A stretch of DNA of 64,000 nucleotides from Brevibacillus brevis NBRC 100599 (GTDB taxonomy: Bacteria > Bacillota > Bacilli > Brevibacillales > Brevibacillaceae), in the NCBI RefSeq assembly GCF_000010165.1, contig NC_012491.1:2549501-2613500 (forward strand), written 5' to 3'. Both the position numbers and the translations under genes were made by a program. Shown piece after piece: positions 52,392 to 63,249 of the stretch (the first letter of the stretch is position 1; the number at the start of each line of letters is the position of its first letter). Under the pieces are notes generated by a model. That model was not told the DNA's origin. It saw nothing but the letters and a program-made list of their open reading frames with translations, and did no database searches.

Positions 52392-53615
52392 GTGAAAAAA
52401 CGGGCATCCATTATTCTGGCTTCGGTCATGTTGGTCGCTGCTGGTTGTTCAGCACCAGCACCAGAGGCACCGCAGCAGACAGAGGCAAAGGCGAAGGTAG
52501 TAGAGGTTGTAAAGGTCCAAAAGGCAACAAAGCCAGTAATGCTCGCAGTCACAGGGATGGTGGAAGCCAAGCGGGACGCGGTACTGTCATTTGGTACAGG
52601 AGGAACGATCTCAGCGATCTCCGCGACCAAAGGAGCAAAAATCGCCCAAGGACAGCTATTGGCCACATTGGATACGCGTTACACCCAAAAAGAAATTGCA
52701 GCAGCACAGGGGCAGGTAGAGGAAGCATCAGCGCGGAAAATCAAGACGTTAAAGGGCGCGACAGCAGAAGCACTTGAGCAGAAGCGCTTGCAGGTAAAAA
52801 GTGCGCAAGACAGTCTGGATAAAGCAAAGCAGGACCTCGCAACAAGTGAGAAGCTGTTTGCTGGCGGAGCCATTTCGCAAAACGAAATAAATGCGAGTAA
52901 ACGGGCCGTTACGCAAGCAGAGATTACACTACGTGACGCTCAGTTGTCTCTGAATGAGCTGCAAAAAGGAGCGGAGCCAGAAGATGTCATGGTCGCCAAT
53001 GCATCGATTAAAGCTGCTGCTGGTGGTGTAGACCGCGCGAAGAAGAGCTTGGATGATGCGAAAATTCAGGCGCCATTTGCGGGAACAGTCGTGGATGTAA
53101 GGCTGCAAATCGGAGAGCAGGCTTCTCCAGGTCAAGAAATTATTCGTATTGTTGACCTGTCCGATGTAAAGGTAACCTTGGATGTCTCCAATGAATTGAT
53201 CGGCCAATTCCGTGAGAAAACGAAGGTGCAGGCTGTAGCTGACGATGGTAAGAAAAGTGAAGGAACCATTGCATTTATCTCTCCAGTTGTGAACAAGGAT
53301 ACAGGGAAGTACCGCGTCGAAATCACGATTCCGAATGCAGATGGGTACTGGCGTGGAGGAATGGCCGCGACAATTGAGGTGCCGCGCCAAGTGAATGGCT
53401 TCCTCGTGCCGCTGGAAAGTGTCGGCGTGAGTCAAACCGACCATTACGTAATGGCAGTAGAGAATGGACTGACAGTAAAAAAACCAGTGAAGACCGGTCA
53501 ATTGGTCGGAGACTCCATCGAAATCGTATCTGGAGTGAAAGAAGGCGACCAACTCCTGCGCAGTGGAATTACATTCTACGTCGAAGGGCAAAAAGTAGAG
53601 GCGAAGGGAGAATAG
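52392..53615 (+). CDS. Lipoprotein membrane-fusion subunit of an RND efflux pump
   Basis: The 407-residue protein has a lipoprotein signal ending at LVAAGCS, then a lipoyl-like half (GTISAISATKGAKIAQGQLL), a coiled-coil hairpin of about 100 residues (KRLQVKSAQDSLDKAKQDLA), the second lipoyl half (IQAPFAGTVVDVRLQIGEQA) and a beta-barrel. In Gram-positives such proteins work with RND transporters without an outer-membrane channel. The start is GTG at 52392 behind GGAGG. It is four bases from the transporter gene, so the two are one unit. Confidence 0.9.
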   Translation: MKKRASIILASVMLVAAGCSAPAPEAPQQTEAKAKVVEVVKVQKATKPVMLAVTGMVEAKRDAVLSFGTGGTISAISATKGAKIAQGQLLATLDTRYTQKEIAAAQGQVEEASARKIKTLKGATAEALEQKRLQVKSAQDSLDKAKQDLATSEKLFAGGAISQNEINASKRAVTQAEITLRDAQLSLNELQKGAEPEDVMVANASIKAAAGGVDRAKKSLDDAKIQAPFAGTVVDVRLQIGEQASPGQEIIRIVDLSDVKVTLDVSNELIGQFREKTKVQAVADDGKKSEGTIAFISPVVNKDTGKYRVEITIPNADGYWRGGMAATIEVPRQVNGFLVPLESVGVSQTDHYVMAVENGLTVKKPVKTGQLVGDSIEIVSGVKEGDQLLRSGITFYVEGQKVEAKGE

Positions 53616-53619
53616 TTGC

Positions 53620-56600
53620 ATGAACAAAGTGATTCTCTTTTTGCTGAAAAGACAGCTAATTGTCTACTTGTTTACATTTTTGCTCGTCATTGCAGGTTTG
53701 GGTTCCTTATTCAGTTTTAATGTCGAATTGGTTCCAAAGACGAATTTCCCTGATATTAACGTAAGAATTTCCGGTGGTGCACTTCCACCAGAAGAGATGG
53801 AAGAAAAAGTAACGAAGAAAGTAGAGCAAGAACTAAAGTCGATTAATGATATTAAAAAATACTCTTCTTCAACAAGTGCAGGTCATGTTAGAATCAATAT
53901 TTCTGCAAATGAAGGAAAAGGCGAGCAGGTTAAGCAAGATGTACAAAATGCCGTTAACCGTCTCCGAAATGGTTTTCCGAAAGCCGTTAACACTGTAGAC
54001 ATCTTTCAGAGCAATATGGGTAGCGATCAAATGATTGATTTTGCCGTCGTGGGAGCAGAGCCGAAGACCATGCTAAGCTTGGCAAAAACGTCGATCAAAG
54101 ATCGGATTGAAGAAGTCGAGGGAGTCAAGGAAGTAATCGTAGAAGAGAAAAGCTTCGAGAATAAAATTAACATATCCTTTTTGCCACAGCGATTGAATGC
54201 CTATCAAACAACGCCAGCGGCTATCATTTCACAGCTTCAGGATACAAACTGGAAGCAAGGGATTGGTACACTGGAGAACACGGGATTTGATACGGTTGTC
54301 ATGATTGACAATACTTATCAGACTCCGCAGGAGATAGAGGCACTGCCAATTGATACACCGAAAGGAACCGTTTCTCTGAACCAATTGGCACAAATTGAAG
54401 ATTTGCGTGGAAAAGTGAAAGACTACGTCGCCCTGACAAACGGTTCCGTGTTTATTCAACTCAGCGTGACGCGGGCAGACGGCTATGACTTGATCACGAC
54501 ACAAAAGAGTGTAGAAGAAGTCGTTCACAAAATGAACACAGAAGCAAACGGCAAATACACAATCAAAGTCATGTTCGAAGGAGCTTCCTTTGTCGAGCAT
54601 GCGGTGAGCAACCTCAGCCGGGATGTCATGATTGGTGGGGCGCTTGCGATCATCATCTTGTTCGTTTTCCTTCGCAACTGGAGGGTCACACTCGTCATCG
54701 CTACGACGCTGCCGCTCTCTGCGTTCATGACGTTCATCGCGATGAAACTCGCAGGCTACAACATTGATATGATCAGCTTGCTGTCGCTGAGCTTGTCAGT
54801 TGGCTTGATCGTCGATGCCGCCATCGTCGTATTGGAAAGTATCTATCACTACCGGGAAAAGGGCGAAGAGCTGAAGCAGGCTATTATTAAAGGTACAAGA
54901 GAAGTTTTGACACCTGTGTTCACCTCGCAGCTCACGATCATCATCGTCTTTTTGCCACTTGTCTTTGCGGATTTTGAAGATTGGCTGAAACCGGTTTTGG
55001 CCACAATTGCCTTTACGGTTTCCGCTGCTATTATTTCATCGACGATCGCTGCTTACTTCTTCGTTCCCGTGTTTTCCAATCGCTTCTTGCAGAAGGATAA
55101 GCATGTTTCGTTAGAAGGAGAAGGCAAGGAACACCTTATCATTCGCGTATTCAGCGGTATTTTACAAGTAGCGATTAGACATCGGGTAAAAACGGTTTTA
55201 CTTGCGATTGCATTGCTGGTTGCTTCCGCTTTCCTCACACCTTTTATGAAAATGGGTCAAGGAATTAACGCCAACGAAAATATTGTTTTTGTCAATATGA
55301 AGATGCCAATCGGTTCTAAGTTGGAAACAGCTCAAAAAGCAGCCGTCACCGCGGAAACATCGCTGCGGGAGATCCCGGAGATAAAGGATGTATTCTTCTT
55401 TACTTCCAAGGAAGAAGCAACATTGTTCATTTCCTTAATTCCGAAGACGGACAGAACACGTGATAAGGACGCTTTGAACGAGGATATTAATAAGCGCCTG
55501 AATGAGACCCCAGGAATCGAATCCGTCTCCATGTCTTTCGGACAACAAGGCGGAAGCGGTCCGATCCAACTGGATGTTTACGGGGATGACATGGAGGTCA
55601 TGCGGAAGGTCGCAACCGATCTGGAAACGATGCTTGGCACGATCAACGGGCTCACCAACATTCGCAACGATTTTAAAGAAGGAAAAGAAAAAGTTACGTT
55701 GCTGCCAAAACAAGATGCGCTTACTAGACTGAATGTCGATCACCGTTCACTTTTGCAACAAATGAGCGTGTTAATCGGCAGCCAACACATTACGTCGATC
55801 ACACAAGATGGAATCGAAGTAGATGTCGTTGCCAAGATGCCGGACAACTGGCTGAAGCACCCAGATCAGCTCAAAACGATTACGGTGACATCGAAAGACG
55901 GGGCAGCAGTGCCTTTGGCCGATCTGGTGGTTATGGAGTACAGTAAGTCTCCGATTACGATTGAGCGTAAAGAAGGCGAACGCATCGTGACGGTTTCTGC
56001 CGAGATGCTGGGAAGTGAACTAGGGGCAATAGGCCGTGAGATTGATGAGAAATTGCCAAACGTGCCTGTTCCAGCGGGTTATAAAGTGGAAATCGCCGGT
56101 AAGTTGAAAGAGCAAAGCACGAACATGAGTCAAGGGATATTCGTATTCTTAGGTGTTCTGGCTCTGATTTACGTCATCATGGTTGCCCAGTTCGGGCGGA
56201 TGTCTCAGCCGTTTATCATCATGCTGACCATTCCAATGGCCTTGGTCGGTGTTGTGCTTGGCTTCGTCCTTACACAGCGGACATTTGGTGAAATGGCGAT
56301 GATCGGGATTATCATGCTTGTCGGTATCGTCGTATCCAACGCGATCCTCTTGATCGACAGGATCAACCTGCTGCGCAAACGTGGAATGGAAACCGCAGAG
56401 GCGATTATCCAAGGAACGAAGGAACGTATTCGTCCCGTTATTATGACAAAGCTGACGGCGATTCTCGGGATGCTGCCGATGGGTCTTGCCATGGCGGAAG
56501 GCTCAGATTTGGAAGCGCCACTTGCAACAGCCGTTATCTCCGGCTTGATTTTTCACACGGTCGTAACACTAGTACTCGTTCCTGTCCTGTACTCCCTGTT

Positions 56601-56715
56601 TGAGGGGGCGAAGACAAAAAGACTGGCAAGAAAAGAGGCTCGTCAAGCGAAGCGCGAAGCAAAACGAGAGGCAAAACAAAACAAAGACAAGAACGTACCT
56701 CCGACAGAGGTATAG
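53620..56715 (+). CDS. RND-family efflux transporter (SwrC/AcrB-like)
   Basis: The 1031-residue protein has the RND plan: an N-terminal helix, a large outside domain, a helical bundle (about residues 335-530) and the same again. The proton-relay aspartate is present in LSVGLIVDAAIVVLES, though the neighbouring position is Ala rather than Asp. The second half has GIIMLVGIVVSNAILLIDRI. The C-terminal tail is strongly basic (RKEARQAKREAKREAKQ). Relatives include SwrC of B. subtilis, which exports surfactin; the substrate here is unknown. AAGGGAGAA precedes the ATG. Confidence 0.92.
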   Translation: MNKVILFLLKRQLIVYLFTFLLVIAGLGSLFSFNVELVPKTNFPDINVRISGGALPPEEMEEKVTKKVEQELKSINDIKKYSSSTSAGHVRINISANEGKGEQVKQDVQNAVNRLRNGFPKAVNTVDIFQSNMGSDQMIDFAVVGAEPKTMLSLAKTSIKDRIEEVEGVKEVIVEEKSFENKINISFLPQRLNAYQTTPAAIISQLQDTNWKQGIGTLENTGFDTVVMIDNTYQTPQEIEALPIDTPKGTVSLNQLAQIEDLRGKVKDYVALTNGSVFIQLSVTRADGYDLITTQKSVEEVVHKMNTEANGKYTIKVMFEGASFVEHAVSNLSRDVMIGGALAIIILFVFLRNWRVTLVIATTLPLSAFMTFIAMKLAGYNIDMISLLSLSLSVGLIVDAAIVVLESIYHYREKGEELKQAIIKGTREVLTPVFTSQLTIIIVFLPLVFADFEDWLKPVLATIAFTVSAAIISSTIAAYFFVPVFSNRFLQKDKHVSLEGEGKEHLIIRVFSGILQVAIRHRVKTVLLAIALLVASAFLTPFMKMGQGINANENIVFVNMKMPIGSKLETAQKAAVTAETSLREIPEIKDVFFFTSKEEATLFISLIPKTDRTRDKDALNEDINKRLNETPGIESVSMSFGQQGGSGPIQLDVYGDDMEVMRKVATDLETMLGTINGLTNIRNDFKEGKEKVTLLPKQDALTRLNVDHRSLLQQMSVLIGSQHITSITQDGIEVDVVAKMPDNWLKHPDQLKTITVTSKDGAAVPLADLVVMEYSKSPITIERKEGERIVTVSAEMLGSELGAIGREIDEKLPNVPVPAGYKVEIAGKLKEQSTNMSQGIFVFLGVLALIYVIMVAQFGRMSQPFIIMLTIPMALVGVVLGFVLTQRTFGEMAMIGIIMLVGIVVSNAILLIDRINLLRKRGMETAEAIIQGTKERIRPVIMTKLTAILGMLPMGLAMAEGSDLEAPLATAVISGLIFHTVVTLVLVPVLYSLFEGAKTKRLARKEARQAKREAKREAKQNKDKNVPPTEV

Positions 56716-56723
56716 TGATTTGC

Positions 56724-56760
56724 AAGAGAAGGGGAGCATATGCTGTACCCCTTCTCTTTT
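56724..56760 (+). terminator. Terminator after the RND transporter
   Basis: AAGAGAAGGGG pairs with CCCCTTCTCTT over a 13-base loop, then TTTTGC. Confidence 0.75.
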
Positions 56761-56839
56761 GCTTTTCCTTCATCTGAAAGTTCTGTAGAATAAAGAGAAC
56801 AAGATACATACATGAGTGAACCATGAAAGGAGCATGCAT

Positions 56840-57628
56840 ATGGATCTGTTTTTGCAAGGAAAAACGGCTCTGGTACTCGCCTCGTCAAAAGGATTGGGGA
56901 AGGCAACAGCGCAGTGCCTCGCCCAAGAAGGAGCGAATGTCACGATATGCGGTAGAGATGAAGCTGCTCTGGAAATCGTTCGTGCAGAGATCGAACAGGC
57001 TACTGGAACATCACCTCTTGCCGTAACAATGGATGTGACGAAGGAAGAAGATATCAAGCGAGTTGTCGAAGAAACGGTCAAGCATTTTGGCAGCGTCGAT
57101 ATATTAATTAACAATTCAGGTGGGCCTGCAACAGGCAGATTCGATCAGCTCACCGACGAGCAGTGGATGCAAGCCTTCCAGCTAAATTTGCTTAGCTATG
57201 TACGTGCCATTCGTGCTGTTTTGCCGCATATGCGAGCGAACCAATTTGGCAGAATCATCAACTTTGCCTCCTCGTCCTTTAAACAGCCGATTGAGAATTT
57301 GATTCTGTCCAATACGTTTCGTACAGGGATATTGGGCCTTTCCAAGACGCTTTCGTCAGAACTCGGACCAGATGGGATTCTGATTAACACCATCGGGCCT
57401 GGCAGAATTGCGACGGATCGGGTGGCACAACTGGATGGGCTTACCGCAGAGGCGAAGAGCATCAGTGCTGATGAAGTTAGGGAAAATTGGGAGAAGCAAA
57501 TCCCATTGGGCAGATATGGTCAGCCTGACGAGTTTGCTCGCATGGTGACGTTCTTGGCTTCGCCTGCAAACAGCTACGTGACAGGTCAATCCTTCCTCGT
57601 CGACGGTGGTTTGATCCGCGCGATCTAA
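56840..57628 (+). CDS. SDR-family protein without the usual YxxxK
   Basis: The 262-residue Rossmann protein has [19 protein letters not shown] (an altered nucleotide loop), [17 protein letters not shown] and a C-terminal [18 protein letters not shown]. At the catalytic position ordinary members have YxxxK; here the aligned stretch is [14 protein letters not shown], giving Ser and Arg. It resembles the group of 3-oxoacyl-ACP reductase-like SDRs that lack a perfect tetrad, so its activity is uncertain. GGAG is seven bases before the ATG at 56840, and too close to the ATG at 56834. yajQ follows after 20 bases. Confidence 0.83.
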   Translation: MDLFLQGKTALVLASSKGLGKATAQCLAQEGANVTICGRDEAALEIVRAEIEQATGTSPLAVTMDVTKEEDIKRVVEETVKHFGSVDILINNSGGPATGRFDQLTDEQWMQAFQLNLLSYVRAIRAVLPHMRANQFGRIINFASSSFKQPIENLILSNTFRTGILGLSKTLSSELGPDGILINTIGPGRIATDRVAQLDGLTAEAKSISADEVRENWEKQIPLGRYGQPDEFARMVTFLASPANSYVTGQSFLVDGGLIRAI

Positions 57629-57648
57629 TAAAAGAGAGGGGAATTCCT

Positions 57649-58140
57649 TTGAGTAAAGAGAGCTCATTTGATATCGTGTCCAAGGTAGAGTTGGCCGAAG
57701 TGAACAATGCGATTCAGACCGCATTAAAAGAAATAGAAAATCGCTTTGACTTCAAAGGGAGCAAGAGCAGCATCTCCTTGGAAAAGGAAGAGCTTGTCCT
57801 CGTCTCCGATGACGACTTCAAGCTCAGTCAGGTAAAGGACATTTTGCTTGGGAAGCTCGTCAAACGGGATGTCCCGATCAAAAACCTCGACTACGGCAAA
57901 ATAGAACCGGCAGCGGGTGGTACTGTCCGTCAGCGTGCCAAGCTGGTGCAGGGGATCGACAAAGACAATGCGAAAAAGATCAACAGCATCATCAAAGATA
58001 CAGGACTCAAAGTGAAAACACAGATTCAAGACGATCAAATTCGCGTGACGGGAAAAAGCAAAGATGAATTACAGCAAATTATCAATGCAATTCGCAAGGC
58101 TGATCTGCCTTTGGAAGTACAATTTATTAACTACCGATAA
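57649..58140 (+). CDS. yajQ: YajQ-family nucleotide-binding protein (UPF0234)
   Basis: The 163-residue product starts [20 protein letters not shown] and has [15 protein letters not shown] and [20 protein letters not shown], which are hallmarks of YajQ. The fold is two ferredoxin-like halves. Some members bind cyclic di-GMP and others bind RNA or proteins; which applies here is unknown. The start is TTG at 57649, with AGAGGGGAA upstream. It follows the SDR gene closely and is probably cotranscribed. Confidence 0.92.
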   Translation: MSKESSFDIVSKVELAEVNNAIQTALKEIENRFDFKGSKSSISLEKEELVLVSDDDFKLSQVKDILLGKLVKRDVPIKNLDYGKIEPAAGGTVRQRAKLVQGIDKDNAKKINSIIKDTGLKVKTQIQDDQIRVTGKSKDELQQIINAIRKADLPLEVQFINYR

Positions 58141-58232
58141 CTACTAGAAAAGTTTTTACTTCTAACTCTCTTCATTCTCGCATATGCATGTACAAATAAG
58201 TGACAAGCACTTGCGAAAGGGAGAGTAGAGAC

Positions 58233-58709
58233 ATGAAGGTCTTTATTATCAGTATGCGCAATCTCATTTTGGGCGGAATCGTTTTCCTTGTAGTACTAGT
58301 GGCGGGCATCGTACTTCTGGTCAAAGACCCTCTGAGCGTCTCGGACTCTTATCGACCATCGGATCCAGCTGCCGCTGTTACAGCGAGCGCTCCCATGAAC
58401 CAGCCAGCAGGGGCAGAAAAGCCGGCGGTGAATATGGAGGTCAAGGTGGATGGGACAACAGCAGAGGTATCCTTGCTAACACAGAACTTCACGTTCGTCC
58501 AGGATAATGGCGAATTGGCTGAGGCCCCAGTCTTTGGCGAGGGACACGCACATCTATACCTGAATGGCGAACCAAAAGGGATGATTTATCAACCAGAGTT
58601 TTTGCTGAAAAAGTTGCCCAAGGGAGAGCATGAAATTCGCGTAGAGCTCAACTACAGCAACCATCTGCCATACAAGATAGAGACTACGAAAAAAATCGTT
58701 GTGAAGTAA
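58233..58709 (+). CDS. Membrane-anchored small protein of unknown function
   Basis: The 158-residue product has one membrane helix near the start (LILGGIVFLVVLVAGIVLLV), a Pro/Ala/Ser-rich linker and an outside beta-rich domain of about 85 residues with EGHAHLYLNGEPKGMIYQPE, ending LPKGEHEIRVELNYSNHLPY. The two histidines in GHAHLY could bind metal, as in copper-handling proteins, but I cannot name the family. AAAGGGAGAG precedes the ATG at 58233; an upstream in-frame start at 58200 lacks a ribosome site. Confidence 0.72.
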   Translation: MKVFIISMRNLILGGIVFLVVLVAGIVLLVKDPLSVSDSYRPSDPAAAVTASAPMNQPAGAEKPAVNMEVKVDGTTAEVSLLTQNFTFVQDNGELAEAPVFGEGHAHLYLNGEPKGMIYQPEFLLKKLPKGEHEIRVELNYSNHLPYKIETTKKIVVK

Positions 58710-58844
58710 AACAGATCGCGTTCCAGAAAAGGGACGCTTTTCTTTTTGGGAGGAAGGAAAAGAAGGACGATAATGGAAAAAGAAGGGATTGTGGTGAAAA
58801 AGAAGAATCCTACAGAATAGTCTGAATGTTTTGGGGGTGCTTGT

Positions 58845-60503
58845 ATGATTCATATGACCACAATCGGCAACATGTTAGACGACACAGCCAGTAAGTATCA
58901 GGAAAAGGAAGCGCTGGTTTATCACGAACGAGGGCTTCGCTATACGTTTGGAGAATTTCAAGCGATATGCAATCAAGCAGCGCGAGGATTTATGTCTCTT
59001 GGCATTCAAAAAGGGGAAAATATCGCGATTTGGGCAACCAATGTGCCTGAATGGGTGATATCACAATTTGCCACAGCGAAAATGGGCGGTGTACTGGTAA
59101 CGGTCAATACGAGCTACCGGGTACATGAACTGGAATATTTGCTACGTCAATCAGAGTCGACGACGCTTCTCTTAATGGATTCCTATCGCGATGCGAATTA
59201 TCTCGCCATGATTCAAGAGATTTGCCCGGAATTGCAGACCTGTGAACCTGGAGCGCTTCAATCCAAAAGGCTTCCGCATTTAAAAAATGTGATCTATCTA
59301 GGGGATGAGCAACAACCCGGAATGTTTTTGTGGAGTGATTTGCTCGAACGTGCTACATGGGTCACGGAAGAAGAGCGGAACGCGCGCCAGGCGATGCTCT
59401 CACCAGATGATGTCATCAATATGCAGTACACATCCGGGACAACTGGCTTTCCAAAAGGAGTCATGCTGTCGCATGTCAATATCGTCAACAATGCCATCAA
59501 GGTAGCGGAATGTCAGCGGCTCGGGTTAGCGGATAAGGTATGCATTCCGGTTCCGTTTTTCCACTGCTTTGGCTGTGTGATGGGGACTTTGGCATGTGTG
59601 GCGACAGGTGCGACGATGGTTCCTGTCATCGTCTTTGATCCTGGTGTGGTCCTTGCGGTTGTGGAAGCCGAACGCTGCACAGCATTGTACGGTGTACCCA
59701 CGATGTTTATTTCGGAATTGAACCACCCGTCGTTTGCCGAGCGTGACCTGAGCTCCCTGCGAACAGGCATCATGGCTGGTTCTTTATGTCCGATTGAGGT
59801 CATGAAGAAGGTCGTCGATCAAATGGGAATCCGTGACATTACGATAGCGTACGGACAAACCGAAGCTTCTCCTGTCATCACACAAACCGTCCCAGAGGAC
59901 TCTCTCGAGCGAAAAGTATCGACTGTCGGTCGTCTGCACGCAGAAGTGGAAGCAAAAATCATCGATCCCGCGACAGGTGACATTTTGCCGCCAGGTGTAC
60001 AAGGTGAGCTATGCACGCGTGGGTATTTGGTCATGAAGGGCTATTACAATATGCCAGAGGAGACAGTCAAGGCAATCGATCACGAAGGCTGGCTACATAC
60101 CGGAGACTTGGCTACCGTAGATGAGGAAGGCTACTATCGGATTACCGGCAGGCTCAAAGACATGATCATTCGCGGAGGGGAAAATATTTATCCCCGTGAA
60201 GTGGAAGAATTCCTCTATACGCATCCAAAAGTGTTGGACGTCCAGATCATAGGGGTACCTGATGTCAAATATGGCGAGCAGGTGTTGGCGTGCATTCGGG
60301 TAAAGCCTCATGAAACGTTGTCGGAGGATGAGGTTCGGGACTATTGCGAAGGGAAGATCGCTCATTACAAAATCCCTCGCTACATACAGTTTGTAGACGA
60401 ATACCCGATGACCGCTTCCGGTAAAATACAAAAGTTCAAGCTGCGGGAGCAAGCGCTGGAGCTGTTTGGGCAAAGCAATCCAAACCAGACGGGAACTGCA
60501 TAG
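58845..60503 (+). CDS. AMP-forming acyl-CoA synthetase (FadD/YngI-like)
   Basis: The 552-residue ANL-superfamily enzyme activates a fatty acid with ATP and transfers it to CoA. Motifs are [16 protein letters not shown] (P loop, about residue 195), [50 protein letters not shown], and the catalytic C-terminal lysine in [14 protein letters not shown]. It is most like medium or long-chain acyl-CoA synthetases such as YngI. GGGGGTG precedes the ATG. It is a single-gene unit ending at a terminator. Confidence 0.92.
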   Translation: MIHMTTIGNMLDDTASKYQEKEALVYHERGLRYTFGEFQAICNQAARGFMSLGIQKGENIAIWATNVPEWVISQFATAKMGGVLVTVNTSYRVHELEYLLRQSESTTLLLMDSYRDANYLAMIQEICPELQTCEPGALQSKRLPHLKNVIYLGDEQQPGMFLWSDLLERATWVTEEERNARQAMLSPDDVINMQYTSGTTGFPKGVMLSHVNIVNNAIKVAECQRLGLADKVCIPVPFFHCFGCVMGTLACVATGATMVPVIVFDPGVVLAVVEAERCTALYGVPTMFISELNHPSFAERDLSSLRTGIMAGSLCPIEVMKKVVDQMGIRDITIAYGQTEASPVITQTVPEDSLERKVSTVGRLHAEVEAKIIDPATGDILPPGVQGELCTRGYLVMKGYYNMPEETVKAIDHEGWLHTGDLATVDEEGYYRITGRLKDMIIRGGENIYPREVEEFLYTHPKVLDVQIIGVPDVKYGEQVLACIRVKPHETLSEDEVRDYCEGKIAHYKIPRYIQFVDEYPMTASGKIQKFKLREQALELFGQSNPNQTGTA

Positions 60504-60513
60504 GATGAGGTTC

Positions 60514-60547
60514 AAGCGCTAGGGAGATGCTCCTGGCGCTTTTTTTT
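60514..60547 (+). terminator. Terminator after the acyl-CoA synthetase
   Basis: AAGCGC with inner AGGGAG pairs with CTCCT and GCGCTT and is followed by seven or eight Ts. Confidence 0.83.
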
Positions 60548-60620
60548 AGATAGTTCTTTACTTTCGAGCAACTCTTGACTAAGATAAGTGGAAATCAAAA
60601 TAGGAGAGGTGCAGCCTAGC

Positions 60621-61127
60621 ATGGAAGTTAGATTTTTGGGACCAGACGATGCAGAAGAGTTGGTAAAGATTAGACTGGAAGGGCTGCAAACAGATCCAGA
60701 CGCATTCGGCTCTACCTATGAAGAGGCTATGCAGGTATCGATGGAAGAGTGGCGGCAAAGACTTTCTCAAGGGGAGTCAGGTGATAGCGGTTATTTTGGT
60801 GCATTTGTGAAAGGAGAGCTGGCGGGTATCATCGGTTTTTTCCGCCACAGAGGTTTGAAAGCGAGACACAAAGCTTCGATCGTCTCCATGTACGTTCGTG
60901 AAGCGTATCGCGGGACCGGTGTTGCAAAAGCTCTTATGCAGGCAGAGCTAGCCTACTTGAAGGAGCGGGGAGATATCGATACGGTACAGCTCGCTGTCGT
61001 CACGACCAATCCGGCTGCCATTCGTCTCTATGAGAAAATGGGCTTTCTTCCATATGGTTTAGAAAAGCGTGCACTAAAAAATGGCGATCAATACTTTGAT
61101 GAAAGCCACATGTATATTCTTCTTTAG
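60621..61127 (+). CDS. GNAT-family N-acetyltransferase
   Basis: The 168-residue protein has the acetyl-CoA site in VSMYVREAYRGTGVAKALMQ (the RxxGxG/A type) and the C-terminal LAVVTTNPAAIRLYEKMGFL, both standard for GNAT enzymes. The substrate cannot be told; small-molecule amines or protein N-termini are possible. AGGAGAGGTG lies upstream of the ATG at 60621; an earlier in-frame start at 60588 is less likely. It converges with leuD at a shared terminator. Confidence 0.88.
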   Translation: MEVRFLGPDDAEELVKIRLEGLQTDPDAFGSTYEEAMQVSMEEWRQRLSQGESGDSGYFGAFVKGELAGIIGFFRHRGLKARHKASIVSMYVREAYRGTGVAKALMQAELAYLKERGDIDTVQLAVVTTNPAAIRLYEKMGFLPYGLEKRALKNGDQYFDESHMYILL

Positions 61128-61135
61128 AAAACATG

Positions 61136-61177
61136 AAAAAGCGAAGGCACTCATTAGTGATGCCTTCGCTTTTTTTT
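61136..61177. terminator. Bidirectional terminator between the GNAT gene and leuD
   Basis: AAAAAGCGAAGGCA and TGCCTTCGCTTTTT form a 14-bp perfect stem with an 11-base loop, with T runs on both strands. Confidence 0.92.
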
Positions 61178-61201
61178 ATTCGCAATACTATGGTTGGAAA
61201 C

Positions 61202-61786
61202 TTAACGACGTGCCTCGTATGCAGCGATCTTATCTTCGTACTGTAATGTAATTCCAATATCGTCGAGACCATTCAGGAGGCAGTAACGACGATAGGAATC
61301 TACCTCGAACGGGTAGGAGAGACCTTCATTGTCACGAACGACTTGTTCTTGCAAATCGATGGTCAGCTGATAATTCGGCTTGCTTTCGGCACGGTTGAAC
61401 AGCTCATCGACTTGCTCTTCGCTCAACTTGATTGGCAGGATGCCGTTTTTGAAGCAATTGTTGTAAAAAATGTCCGCAAAGGATGGAGCAATCACACAGC
61501 GGAAACCATAATCAAGGAGTGCCCATGGTGCATGCTCACGAGAGGAGCCGCAGCCAAAATTGTTGCGGGCAAGAAGCACAGTAGACTCCTTGTACGCAGG
61601 CGTATTCAGAATGAACGAATCGATTGGCGCACCATCGACAGTAAAGCGCCATTCGTAGAACAGGAATTGACCAAAACCGCTGCGCTCAATGCGCTTCAAG
61701 AACTGCTTAGGGATAATTGCGTCCGTATCTACGTTTACACGATCGAGTGGGGCTACCACTCCGGTGTGGATGACAAATGGATTCAT
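61202..61786 (-). CDS. leuD: 3-isopropylmalate dehydratase small subunit LeuD
   Basis: LeuD pairs with LeuC to isomerise 2-isopropylmalate to 3-isopropylmalate in leucine synthesis. The 194 residues show [20 protein letters not shown] at the start and [16 protein letters not shown], the substrate-binding loop. Its ATG overlaps the leuC stop by four bases. leuA and leuB are not next to it, so the leucine genes are split in this genome. Confidence 0.95.
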   Translation of the reverse strand: MNPFVIHTGVVAPLDRVNVDTDAIIPKQFLKRIERSGFGQFLFYEWRFTVDGAPIDSFILNTPAYKESTVLLARNNFGCGSSREHAPWALLDYGFRCVIAPSFADIFYNNCFKNGILPIKLSEEQVDELFNRAESKPNYQLTIDLQEQVVRDNEGLSYPFEVDSYRRYCLLNGLDDIGITLQYEDKIAAYEARR

Positions 61787-63216
61787 TGGAAGACCTCCTT
61801 GCTAGCGTTCTCGCTTTTCCATTCACGTACATCGACGAAGTGACCTGCGATAGCTGCTGCTGCTGCCATTTCCGGGCTGACCAAATGCGTCCGTCCGCCG
61901 CGTCCTTGACGTCCTTCGAAGTTCCGGTTAGAGGTAGAAGCACAACGCTCACCCTCGGACAGGATATCCGGATTCATCGCCAGACACATGGAGCAACCAG
62001 ATTCGCGCCAATCAAAGCCAGCTTCTTGGAAAATGAGGTGCAAGCCTTCTTGTTCAGCGAGCTGCTTAACTGCCTGAGAGCCAGGAACGACCATCGCGTG
62101 TACGGAAGGGGAGACCTTGCGTCCTTTTGCCACTTCGGCTGCTTTGCGCAAGTCCTCGATCCGACCGTTTGTACAGGAGCCGATAAAGACGCGATCGATT
62201 TTGATTTCGCTCATTGGAGTGCCAGGTGCAAGGTCCATGTACGCCAAAGCATCCTGTGCCGCTTTGCGCTGTGCGACTGTCTCGAATGACTCAGGGCTTG
62301 GAACGGTGCTCGTAATGTTCGTACCCATACCAGGGCTCGTTCCCCACGTCACTTGCGGTGCGATCTCGGCTGCCTCGATTTCTACACAGGCATCAAACAC
62401 AGCGCCTTCGTCCGTGCACAGCTCTTTCCAAGCTTCGACAGCTGCAAGGAAATCTTCCCCTTGTGGAACGAATCGCTTGCCTTTCAGGTAGTCAAACGTA
62501 ATCTGGTCAGGAGCGATTAAGCCGGCACGAGCGCCACCTTCAATCGTCATGTTGCACACAGTCATGCGTTCTTCCATGGTCAGGTTGCGGATCGCAGCGC
62601 CTGTGTATTCTACGACGTAGCCTGTTGCAAAGTCAGTTCCGTATTTTGCGATAATCGCCAAAATTAAATCTTTTGCACTGACACCGAATGGCAGGTCGCC
62701 GTTTACGCGTACTTCCATGGTTTTTGGTTTGGATTGCTGCAAGCATTGTGTCGCGAGTACATGCTCCACTTCACTGGTACCAATACCGAAGGCGAGGGCA
62801 CCGAATGCTCCGTGAGTGGAGGTGTGGCTGTCACCACAGACGATAGTTTTGCCTGGATGTGTGAGCCCGAGCTCAGGACCAATGACGTGAACGATCCCTT
62901 GATCTGGGCTGTTCAGATCCGCGAGTGTGATCCCGAACTCCTCACAGTTCGCCGTCAAGGTTTCCATTTGTTGACGAGAAATCGGGTCTTTGACATTAAA
63001 ACGGTCTGCAGTCGGTACATTGTGGTCCATGGTTGCGAAGGTAAGTTCTGGACGGCGTACTTTGCGGCCAGCCAAGCGGAGTCCTTCGAAAGCTTGCGGT
63101 GAAGTCACCTCGTGAACCAGGTGCAGGTCGATATACAAAAGGCTCGGCTTGCCTGCCTCTTCGTGAATAGCGTGATTGTCCCAAATCTTTTCAAACATCG
63201 TACGGGCTGTCATCAT
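61783..63216 (-). CDS. leuC: 3-isopropylmalate dehydratase large subunit LeuC
   Basis: LeuC is an aconitase-family subunit that carries the 4Fe-4S cluster. The 477 residues keep the cluster cysteines in FIGSCTNGR and [10 protein letters not shown] and have [20 protein letters not shown]. On the minus strand AAGGAGG is five bases before the first of two adjacent ATGs; the second has a spacing of eight, so either may be used. A LysR gene is transcribed divergently and may control leuCD. Confidence 0.95.
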   Translation of the reverse strand: MMTARTMFEKIWDNHAIHEEAGKPSLLYIDLHLVHEVTSPQAFEGLRLAGRKVRRPELTFATMDHNVPTADRFNVKDPISRQQMETLTANCEEFGITLADLNSPDQGIVHVIGPELGLTHPGKTIVCGDSHTSTHGAFGALAFGIGTSEVEHVLATQCLQQSKPKTMEVRVNGDLPFGVSAKDLILAIIAKYGTDFATGYVVEYTGAAIRNLTMEERMTVCNMTIEGGARAGLIAPDQITFDYLKGKRFVPQGEDFLAAVEAWKELCTDEGAVFDACVEIEAAEIAPQVTWGTSPGMGTNITSTVPSPESFETVAQRKAAQDALAYMDLAPGTPMSEIKIDRVFIGSCTNGRIEDLRKAAEVAKGRKVSPSVHAMVVPGSQAVKQLAEQEGLHLIFQEAGFDWRESGCSMCLAMNPDILSEGERCASTSNRNFEGRQGRGGRTHLVSPEMAAAAAIAGHFVDVREWKSENASKEVFQ

Positions 63217-63249
63217 GTTTTCCTCCTTCGTTCAAAAACTCTTAACATG

